Positions 6,756 to 11,925 of a stretch of 11,925 bases of DNA are shown one piece after another. The notes beneath the pieces were generated by a model, which saw only the letters and a list, made by a program, of their open reading frames with translations, did no database searches and had not been told where the DNA came from. The stretch is from contig CAZFAA010000060.1 of NCBI GenBank assembly GCA_964516605.1, positions 1 through 11,925 of the forward strand, given 5' to 3'. A program made the position numbers and the translations under genes. Within the stretch, counting starts at the first letter, position 1. Every line of letters begins with the position of its first letter. This DNA comes from GCA-2732805 sp964516605. Its GTDB lineage: Bacteria; Pseudomonadota; Gammaproteobacteria; Coxiellales; Coxiellaceae.

Positions 6756-6769
6756 GTATGCTATTTTTT
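6745..6769 (+). terminator. Intrinsic terminator overlapping the bioA stop codon
   Basis: GCATAC (6745-6750) and GTATGC (6756-6761) form a 6-bp stem with a 5-base loop, followed by TATTTTTTA. The bioA TAA (6753-6755) is within the loop, and the right arm touches the stop codon of the convergent gene that ends at 6761. On the opposite strand the hairpin lacks a following T-run, so it serves bioA only. Confidence 0.6.
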
Positions 6770-7633
6770 AGGATCAAATGGCGCTGGCATGAGATAGGCG
6801 CCGGGGTAGTGCAGATAGTGCAGTTTATTGTCCTCAAGTTCCCGGGTTCTTTCTTCAAATTGTGAAATCGTGTACTGAATTTCCTCAAACACTTCTTGTA
6901 ATTCTGCTTGCTCCTGATTTTGCTTTAACACATCAGCACAGGCTTCGTGTAAATGGGCTAATTGCGTATGAATCTGATTAAAACTTGCTAGATGGTGATT
7001 AAAAAACGCCGTATAATTTTGTTGTGGTGATAGATACATCGAATTACGCGAATAGGCGTGTAATCGCATAAATTGTAGTTCGTGGTGCAAATGATGTATT
7101 TGCTCAAAGATCGGGCCTAGTAGTGGCACATGCATTTTAATTTCTTGTAGCAGTAATGCTGTTTTATCCAGTAACCCAGCTACTTCTGCTTGATAGATCA
7201 AAATATCTTTGCTTTGTTGCGCTGGGGTAGGCTCAATCGAGTCGAGCTTGGCCTCTTTAAGCGCTTTTTCAATATGCGCTAAGTTGCGTAATGTGTCTTG
7301 ACGTAATGCTTCAATAGCCAGCCACTCTGCTTCAGTTGCAGCATTTCGTTCGTGCAGAACTGGGGTCGCTTCGGCATTCAGTGCTTCAAGATGACGGTGG
7401 ATGAGTTTCAAGGCGAGTCGATTGTGTTTAAAGTAGCGTGCTTTTTCATCTGCTGTTTGCGGGGTCACGTAGCGGCGGATAAATTCAAGTTGTTGCTTGA
7501 TCCCTCCAACGCGGTCTTGCAGCTTATTCAATTTAAGGTGCTGGGCTATCTCATCACGAATAATCTGCGATTGATGGAGCAACTCCTTAAGTTGGTTCAG
7601 GTACTCTGTCGTTTCTTGTGCGGCTGTTTTCAT
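6761..7633 (-). CDS. Unrecognised helical, coiled-coil-rich protein
   Basis: A 290-residue protein that I do not recognise. It has no signal peptide, no membrane segment and few Gly or Pro residues. Long Leu/Glu/Gln/Lys/His-rich stretches with heptad-like spacing run through most of the chain, notably from the N-terminus to about residue 140 and again in the last third, so a mostly alpha-helical, possibly oligomeric cytoplasmic protein is expected. The final 20 residues (Tyr/Pro-rich, ending PFDPKK) look non-helical. The ATG at 7633 is preferred to one at 7660: neither has a Shine-Dalgarno, but TATACT at 7640-7645 places the predicted transcript start exactly on the 7633 ATG. It converges on bioA with 5 bases between stops and diverges from fabV. 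This context gives no functional clue. Confidence 0.75.
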   Translation of the reverse strand: MKTAAQETTEYLNQLKELLHQSQIIRDEIAQHLKLNKLQDRVGGIKQQLEFIRRYVTPQTADEKARYFKHNRLALKLIHRHLEALNAEATPVLHERNAATEAEWLAIEALRQDTLRNLAHIEKALKEAKLDSIEPTPAQQSKDILIYQAEVAGLLDKTALLLQEIKMHVPLLGPIFEQIHHLHHELQFMRLHAYSRNSMYLSPQQNYTAFFNHHLASFNQIHTQLAHLHEACADVLKQNQEQAELQEVFEEIQYTISQFEERTRELEDNKLHYLHYPGAYLMPAPFDPKK

Positions 7634-7639
7634 GCATGC

Positions 7640-7668
7640 AGTATACAAAAAAATGTGCATTTTGTGAG
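7640..7668 (-). promoter_or_regulatory. Candidate promoter giving a leaderless mRNA for the coiled-coil gene
   Basis: On the minus strand TATACT (7640-7645) matches 5 of 6 positions of the -10 consensus, and CTCACA lies 17 bases further upstream (4 of 6 -35 positions). Six bases separate TATACT from the ATG at 7633, so +1 would be the A of the start codon. No Shine-Dalgarno is present, which is consistent with leaderless translation. Confidence 0.35.
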
Positions 7669-7687
7669 GAATTTTTGCTGCAATTGC

Positions 7688-7711
7688 TCTTACTGTCTAA
7701 TCTTAGTAAGA
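7688..7711. promoter_or_regulatory. 24-bp inverted repeat upstream of fabV
   Basis: TCTTACT (7688-7694) and AGTAAGA (7705-7711) are perfect inverted arms around a 10-base centre. They lie 40-63 bases before the fabV ATG, just upstream of a TATAAA (7721-7726) that could be the fabV -10. The geometry suits an operator for a dimeric regulator covering the -35 region. It does not match FadR or FabR sites as I know them. Confidence 0.35.
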
Positions 7712-7750
7712 TACAGGATTTATAAAACAAATCAGTTCTGGAGTATCCCA

Positions 7751-8944
7751 ATGATTATTCAGCCAAAAGTGCGTGGCTTTATTTGTACGGCAGCACACCC
7801 TGTGGGTTGTGCGAAAAACATTGAAAAGCAGGTTGGTTACGTCACACAGCAGGGTGCTATTAATGGCTGTAAAAATGTATTGATTATTGGCGCCTCAACC
7901 GGTTATGGCTTGGCATCGCGTATTGTGGCCACATTTGGCTGCCATGCCAAAACAATCGGGGTATCGTTTGAGCGCGCAGCTGAGGGTAAGCGTACTGCTT
8001 CAGCGGGTTGGTATAATACGGCTGCATTTGAAGTATTGGCGAAACAAGCAGGATATTACGCTAAAAGTATTAATGGTGACGCGTTTTCAGATGATATAAA
8101 ACAGCAAACGATTGAGCTCATAAAAAAAGATTTAGGTAAAGTGGATTTGGTTATTTACAGTTTAGCTTCTCCTCGCCGCACTGATCCACGCACAGGCACT
8201 ACGTATTCGTCCTGTTTAAAACCGGTGGGGACTACCTTTAAAAGCAAAACGGTAGACCCGATGTCAGGAGAAGTTAAAGATATTTCAATTGAGCCAGCGT
8301 CTTCAGATGACATTGAAAATACCATTAAAGTTATGGGCGGCGAAGATTGGGAATGGTGGATGGACGCATTAAGTACTGCTGATGTGCTAACAGATGATGT
8401 GGTCACGGTTGCTTACAGTTATATTGGCCCTGAACTGACTCATGCCGTTTATAAAAATGGGACGATTGGTAACGCAAAAGATCACCTTCAATGCACATCA
8501 GATAAGTTGAATAAGCAACTTCAAACTGCAGGCGGAAAATCATTTATTTCGATTAACAAAGCGGTTGTTACTCAAGCCAGTTCTGCGATTCCTGTTGTGC
8601 CATTGTATATGTCTATTTTATTTAAAATCATGAAACAAATGGGCACGCATGAAGGGTGTATTGAACAGATGTATCGTCTGTTTAAAGATTTTTTATATAA
8701 TCCACAGGGCGCGAAGGTGGATGAGCAGGGGCGTATTCGTCTTGATGATTTAGAGATGCAACCAGAAGTCCAACAAAAAGTAATCGAAACATGGCAGCAG
8801 GTGAATTCAACTAATATAGCCAGTCTCACCGATATAGCAGGATATCGACATTATTTTTATGAATTATTTGGCTTTGATCTTAAGGGTATTAATTATGAAG
8901 CGGATGTCGATCTGGATGTGGTAATTGGGTCTATTGACTCCTAA
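7751..8944 (+). CDS. fabV: Enoyl-ACP reductase, FabV type
   Basis: NADH-dependent reduction of trans-2-enoyl-ACP (or -CoA), the last step of each fatty-acid elongation cycle, in the cytoplasm. Length is 397 residues, typical of FabV and much longer than FabI. The N-terminal region, with the IIQPKVRGFICTAAHPVGC start, is the FabV hallmark. GASTGYG (47-53) binds the dinucleotide, and the catalytic pair Tyr234-x8-Lys243 sits in AVYKNGTIGNAK, the FabV spacing rather than the Y-x6-K of FabI. GGAG 7 bases before the ATG supports the start; the frame is open far upstream, but only through antisense of the coiled-coil gene. FabV enzymes are known to resist triclosan. An enoyl reductase is also needed to build the BioC-initiated pimeloyl chain, which makes the neighbourhood sensible. 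Confidence 0.97.
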   Translation: MIIQPKVRGFICTAAHPVGCAKNIEKQVGYVTQQGAINGCKNVLIIGASTGYGLASRIVATFGCHAKTIGVSFERAAEGKRTASAGWYNTAAFEVLAKQAGYYAKSINGDAFSDDIKQQTIELIKKDLGKVDLVIYSLASPRRTDPRTGTTYSSCLKPVGTTFKSKTVDPMSGEVKDISIEPASSDDIENTIKVMGGEDWEWWMDALSTADVLTDDVVTVAYSYIGPELTHAVYKNGTIGNAKDHLQCTSDKLNKQLQTAGGKSFISINKAVVTQASSAIPVVPLYMSILFKIMKQMGTHEGCIEQMYRLFKDFLYNPQGAKVDEQGRIRLDDLEMQPEVQQKVIETWQQVNSTNIASLTDIAGYRHYFYELFGFDLKGINYEADVDLDVVIGSIDS

Positions 8945-9051
8945 CAACATAAAATTTTTTGCATAAAAGCTTTCCTTTTGTTTGGGTTTAGTGAGAGACC
9001 TGTTTGAATGATTTGTAAACGCAATCGATACAGTTAAAAGTGGGGTAAAAA

Positions 9052-9594
9052 ATGTTTTTGCATATAACTTGGGATGATAATGCTTCAAAAAATTTACAGC
9101 TTTGTGAGCAGGAGGATATTGAGCGCCGACTGCGAGAAGCACAGCAACACAGTAAAAACGACGGCAGGATTTTTTATTCACCATTCTGCTCGAAAGATTG
9201 TTATGCAGTACGTTATGTTGTTAATATTGAAGAAGTAAGCAGAGGAAATGATAGCTCAAAACAATTCAACCTCACCGTTGCTGTTACTGCACTGCCAGAT
9301 AGACTACCCATCGATTATTTTGCCAATACTAAAAAATATGGAGAGCGAAACTCAGAGCTCCCCCCGATTGCTGGTATCGCATTTTCATACAACACTCTTA
9401 CGCATAAAGAGATGGACGAACCATTTGTAGTCTTACATGCGCGCGATGAAGAGGGTAAAGTTAAAGAACCCCATAGCATGAGCATCACACTAACCCAAGG
9501 AAATCGTAATTCAATAAGGATTAGATCGATTACGCACAAGATGGACGTATTCGAATCATCTTCGAATCATCCTGGACACCTCAAGCTGAATTAG
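9052..9594 (+). CDS. Unrecognised protein, C-terminus probably changed by frameshift
   Basis: As it stands this frame encodes 180 residues with a good ribosome site (GGGG at 9042-9045, 6 bases before the ATG). I recognise no family. It has no signal peptide or membrane helix. Residues 10-35 are charged and probably helical; the rest is mixed, with several likely beta segments (YAVRYVVNIEEV, FNLTVAVTAL, HSMSITLT, SIRIRSI) suggesting a compact alpha/beta or beta domain. The last 13 or so residues are read after a perfect 11-bp tandem duplication at 9550-9571. Taking one copy away puts the ribosome into a frame that stays open to 9809, giving 248 codons. The present stop is therefore likely secondary, and the gene is either damaged or able to switch. 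A lineage-specific or secreted protein is possible but unproven. Confidence 0.65.
   Translation: MFLHITWDDNASKNLQLCEQEDIERRLREAQQHSKNDGRIFYSPFCSKDCYAVRYVVNIEEVSRGNDSSKQFNLTVAVTALPDRLPIDYFANTKKYGERNSELPPIAGIAFSYNTLTHKEMDEPFVVLHARDEEGKVKEPHSMSITLTQGNRNSIRIRSITHKMDVFESSSNHPGHLKLN
9550..9571. repeat. Perfect 11-bp tandem duplication
   Basis: TTCGAATCATC occurs at 9550-9560 and again directly at 9561-9571. Eleven is not a multiple of three, so gain or loss of one copy shifts the frame of the surrounding gene. Confidence 0.9.
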
Positions 9595-9809
9595 CCACAC
9601 ATGAAGAAATCTTTTTACCCTGTAACTCACCAAACATACCGCTGTCAAAGTGTGAGCGACTTGGGGTTTGCTCTGAAATTTCAAAGAATCTAAAGAGGCT
9701 ACATAACCCACGCAATTCTTATTACTCTAAACTTTTTGGGGCGCCTCTTCTGGATAACAGCCATGCAACACAAAAACAGCAACTCTTAAAACAGAGTTGC
9801 TGCTCTTAA
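9573..9809 (+). pseudogene. Out-of-frame 3' part of the gene at 9052
   Basis: Reading from TGG at 9573, which is the frame obtained if one 11-bp copy is removed, there are 78 sense codons before the TAA at 9807-9809. In sequence this AT-rich an uninterrupted run of that length is unlikely by chance. The translation looks protein-like: it starts WTPQAELATHEEIF, contains four cysteines besides the ending SCCS, and has a basic helix-like KNLKRLH segment. The end of the frame runs through the hairpin that terminates the convergent gene. I see no start codon with a ribosome site that would make this a separate gene. Confidence 0.5.
9771..9802 (-). terminator. Strong intrinsic terminator for the DsbA-like gene
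   Basis: Read on the minus strand, CAGCAACTCT pairs perfectly with AGAGTTGCTG (10 bp; arms at 9793-9802 and 9777-9786) around a 6-base loop, followed by TTTTTG. It begins 16 bases after the stop at 9819. The plus strand has the same stem but only CTCTT after it, so rightward termination would be weak. Confidence 0.85.
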
Positions 9810-9818
9810 AATCGCAGA

Positions 9819-10622
9819 CTACTTACTGCTTTGGATTTTTTGCAAGGCTTGATCTAAATCACCTGGGCGAACAGCGCCTGGAATAAAGATCATCTTTTTC
9901 AGCATGGTTTTATTATTCGGATCGCTCGGCAGTAATATAAAAGCTGGAGTGCCTTGCAACTGTATATCTTGCGCCAGTTTATTTGTCGCTTTGATTTCAT
10001 TGGTCACTGTGGGGGAGTTCATGTCTTTTTGCAATTGAGCCATGTTTAATCCAGCTTGCTTTGCAATACTCAGTACGTCAGCATCGGTAAGCTTACCTTC
10101 CATCAATCCTGATTTGAATAATGCTTCATGGAATGCTAAAAATTGCTTTTGACCTTGTAATCTCGCTGCTATAGATGCTTTAGCGGCAAATTCAGAGGCG
10201 GGTCCAAAAATGGGGAATTCTTTAAAAACAACACGCACATTCGGATGTTGTTGTATGAATTTGGCAACAGCGGGGTATACCATGTGGCAGACTGAGCATT
10301 GGTAATCAAAAAATTCAACCAACGTAACAGGACCGCTATTTATAGCTGGACTGTATTTATCTTGTGTCAGGTTGGCAATATTTTTGATGATACCTTGGCG
10401 CCCTTGCTGTGCACGCTTTACTTGTTCTTGCAATTGCATTTTTTGAACGGCTTGAATAATCACTTGAGGGTTATTCATGATGTATTGATGCATGTATTGA
10501 TTGAGTTCTTGGCGTTGCGCAGGAGTAAAGCTAGATGGTTGTTGTGGTGGGGTCGCTGCCATGGATAATGTTGAAATAGCCAGTGCACAGCCTGTTATTA
10601 ATGATGTGACGAGGTTACGCAT
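9819..10622 (-). CDS. Periplasmic DsbA-family thiol oxidoreductase (Com1/DsbA2-like)
   Basis: A 267-residue exported thioredoxin-fold protein. Residues 1-23 are a signal peptide ending SMAA. Residues about 32-90 are a helical N-terminal extension containing YIMNNPQVI, typical of Com1/ScsC-like proteins, where it mediates oligomerisation. The thioredoxin domain begins around 98 (VTLVEFFDYQC), with active-site C109-S-V-C112 and the cis-proline pair T225-P226 in QGTPAF. Coxiella Com1 and Legionella DsbA2 have this architecture and act in disulfide formation or isomerisation of exported proteins, including virulence-system parts. The CSVC dipeptide differs from the CPHC of classical DsbA, which should change the redox behaviour. 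AAGGA lies 7-11 bases before the ATG. It appears to be monocistronic, with its own promoter and terminator. Confidence 0.9.
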   Translation of the reverse strand: MRNLVTSLITGCALAISTLSMAATPPQQPSSFTPAQRQELNQYMHQYIMNNPQVIIQAVQKMQLQEQVKRAQQGRQGIIKNIANLTQDKYSPAINSGPVTLVEFFDYQCSVCHMVYPAVAKFIQQHPNVRVVFKEFPIFGPASEFAAKASIAARLQGQKQFLAFHEALFKSGLMEGKLTDADVLSIAKQAGLNMAQLQKDMNSPTVTNEIKATNKLAQDIQLQGTPAFILLPSDPNNKTMLKKMIFIPGAVRPGDLDQALQKIQSSK

Positions 10623-10650
10623 AGTGTTTCCTTAAGTTGAATAAAGCCAA

Positions 10651-10659
10651 ATCATAACA
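10651..10659 (-). promoter_or_regulatory. Extended -10 promoter of the DsbA-like gene
   Basis: On the minus strand TGTTATGAT combines an extended TG element (10658-10659) with TATGAT (10651-10656), which matches 5 of 6 positions. No good -35 is present, as is common for extended -10 promoters. The start would be near 10644, leaving a leader of about 22 bases that contains the AAGGA ribosome site. Confidence 0.5.
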
Positions 10660-10805
10660 TAATTTTTGCGAAGAACTACGGTTAATAACGCGATGTCTCC
10701 TTGTCTGAGCTCTGGAGTATTGTAAGCTCCTGGCGCAACGTTCCAAGTCCCTCTGTAATTTCTTATGACTAGCACTATCCGTATAAGCCAAGTAATTTTA
10801 ATATG

Positions 10806-10835
10806 TTGGAACTAAAGGCTTATTTATTGTATAGT
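10806..10835 (+). promoter_or_regulatory. Promoter of the mechanosensitive channel gene
   Basis: TTGGAA (10806-10811, 4 of 6) and TATAGT (10830-10835, 5 of 6) are spaced by 18 bases. Transcription would start near 10842, so the leader of about 18 bases contains just the AAGAGG ribosome site (10848-10853). Confidence 0.55.
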
Positions 10836-10859
10836 TAAAACACAATTAAGAGGCTTCTT

Positions 10860-11925
10860 ATGTATAATGTGTTGCTTAGCTATTTACAAAAACTTCATTT
10901 CAATCAGGATTTTGCGGTATATGTCGCATTTCTCATTATTCTGTTTGGTATCATTTTAATAACACTTCTCATTAACTGGATACTGAAGACCTATATAGTA
11001 CGGTTTGTGCATAAATTTGCATCAAGAACCTCGAAAAAAATTGGCCCTGTACTCGAATCGCATGCTGTATTTTCCAAATTGTCGCAGTTAGGCGCTGCGA
11101 TATTTTTAGCTATCGCTATTTCAGCTGTGTCGTATAGCGAGCTTGCTTTTACTACTCAATTTGTCAGCATTGTGCGCGCTCTATCCGTGATTTACGCATT
11201 ACTGATTATTATGATTACGTTTGGCCGTGTTCTTGATGCGGTGAATACTTATAGTGCGCATATTGTTTATTTACGTAATAAACCCGTACGCAGTTATTTG
11301 CAGATTATCCGTATTATTGGGTGGATTGTAACGATTGTTTGTGCGATATCCTTATTGATGGATAAATCACCGCTGGTATTTTTAACCAGTTTAGGTGCTA
11401 TTTCAGCTTTAATTATCGTTGTATTTAAGGATACTATTTTAGGCTTTGTTGCGAGCTTGCAAGTATCGGCTTACGATTCCGTGCGAGTTGGCGATTGGAT
11501 TACGATTCAAGATAAAGGTGTAGATGGCACAGTATTGGATGTGGCTGTTAACACGGTTAAAGTGCAGAATTTCGATAACACGATTATCACGATTCCAACC
11601 TATGATTTGGTTAGTTCGAGTGTGCAAAACTGGCGTGGGATGACTGAATCTGGTGGCCGCCGCATTAAACGTTCTATCTTAATTGACATCGATACCATAA
11701 AATTCTGCGATAAATCATTACTGGAACAGCTCTCGAAGTTAGAGCTGTTAAAAGAATATTTGCAAGAGCGACAAAAAGAAATTGAAAAACACAATCTAAA
11801 ATATGGTGTTGATAAATCGATTCCGGCTAATGGGCGTGAACTGACCAATATTGGATTGTTTAGGGCTTATATAAAAGCTTATTTGAATGTGAATAATAAA
11901 ATTCGCAAAGACATGACTTTTTTAG
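10860..11925 (+). CDS. MscS-family miniconductance mechanosensitive channel (MscM/YbdG), 3' end off window
   Basis: Inner-membrane channel that opens under membrane tension and protects against hypo-osmotic shock. 355 codons are present; the family is about 415 long, so roughly the last 60 residues lie beyond the edge. Hydrophobic segments fall at about 19-43, 74-93, 104-122 and 146-167, followed by the pore helix with SLGAISALIIVVFKD (177-191) and ILGFVASLQVS (193-203). The beta domain has GDWI (211-214), DNTIITIPTYDLV (239-251) and the NWRGMTESGGRRIKR block (257-271); these match E. coli YbdG almost residue for residue, as does RKDMT near the edge. The ATG at 10860 has AAGAGG 6 bases upstream. 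It is divergent from the DsbA-like gene, and no partner gene is visible. Confidence 0.93.
   Translation, partial: MYNVLLSYLQKLHFNQDFAVYVAFLIILFGIILITLLINWILKTYIVRFVHKFASRTSKKIGPVLESHAVFSKLSQLGAAIFLAIAISAVSYSELAFTTQFVSIVRALSVIYALLIIMITFGRVLDAVNTYSAHIVYLRNKPVRSYLQIIRIIGWIVTIVCAISLLMDKSPLVFLTSLGAISALIIVVFKDTILGFVASLQVSAYDSVRVGDWITIQDKGVDGTVLDVAVNTVKVQNFDNTIITIPTYDLVSSSVQNWRGMTESGGRRIKRSILIDIDTIKFCDKSLLEQLSKLELLKEYLQERQKEIEKHNLKYGVDKSIPANGRELTNIGLFRAYIKAYLNVNNKIRKDMTFL

Noticed and set aside
7352..7750. Long in-frame extension upstream of fabV
   Set aside because: It is antisense to the coiled-coil gene and rich in Cys/Phe/Leu. The real fabV start at 7751 has a GGAG site and the FabV N-terminal signature.
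8864..9184. Minus-strand open frame covering the end of fabV and the gap before 9052
   Set aside because: It overlaps the conserved end of fabV, has no ribosome site, and its Lys/Phe/Asn-rich sequence looks like AT-rich noise.
10584..10595. Lipobox-like Ile-Thr-Gly-Cys in the DsbA-like signal peptide
   Set aside because: The cysteine is at residue 12, too early for a lipoprotein signal, and an ordinary cleavage site at A23 fits better.
10700..10805. Short GGAG/CTCC and GAGCT/AGCTC pairings in the gap between the DsbA-like and channel genes
   Set aside because: Stems of 4-5 bp that exclude each other, with no T-run; not convincing as an RNA or terminator.

Overview
The window reads as about 12 kb of ordinary chromosome from an AT-leaning gammaproteobacterium. 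The best guess is a Legionella/Coxiella-like lineage, because a Com1/DsbA2-type periplasmic thioredoxin, a FabV enoyl reductase, an MscM/YbdG channel and a bioA|bioBFCD biotin locus sit together with several small lineage-specific proteins. The placement is inferred from protein character only.

Layout from left to right: (1) A small glycine-tailed RRM RNA-binding protein on the minus strand (2-325), with a good promoter upstream. (2) A gene-poor 470-base region that contains an 11-bp perfect inverted repeat. (3) A short outer-membrane beta-barrel protein (796-1284) closed by an AT-rich hairpin terminator. (4) A second RRM protein carrying an N-terminal membrane anchor (1415-1780). (5) The biotin locus: bioB-bioF-bioC-bioD run leftward as a tight, overlapping operon (5407 to 1965), with bioA divergent (5466-6755) from a 58-bp control region. 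(6) An unrecognised helical/coiled-coil protein on the minus strand (6761-7633), convergent with bioA and divergent from fabV. (7) fabV (7751-8944). (8) An unrecognised gene at 9052 whose frame appears to be broken by an 11-bp tandem duplication; removing one copy restores a 248-codon frame ending at 9809. (9) A DsbA/Com1-like thiol oxidoreductase on the minus strand (9819-10622) with a strong terminator. (10) The 5' 355 codons of an MscM/YbdG miniconductance mechanosensitive channel, running off the right edge.

Functionally, the centre makes biotin. BioC methylates malonyl-ACP to start pimelate synthesis on the fatty-acid machinery, BioF makes KAPA, BioA makes DAPA, BioD makes dethiobiotin and BioB inserts sulfur. 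FabV is a plausible enoyl reductase both for ordinary lipids and for the disguised pimeloyl intermediates. The esterase that frees pimeloyl-ACP (BioH or an analogue) is not in the window.

The most noteworthy signals are the apparent 11-bp frameshifting duplication near 9550, the pair of RRM proteins (one membrane-tethered), candidate leaderless starts for bioB and the coiled-coil gene, an operator-like pair of half-sites laid over the bioB promoter, and a C7A8 homopolymer junction inside a conserved bioF motif. I see no CRISPR, prophage, IS element, tRNA or rRNA, and no clearly new multi-gene system.
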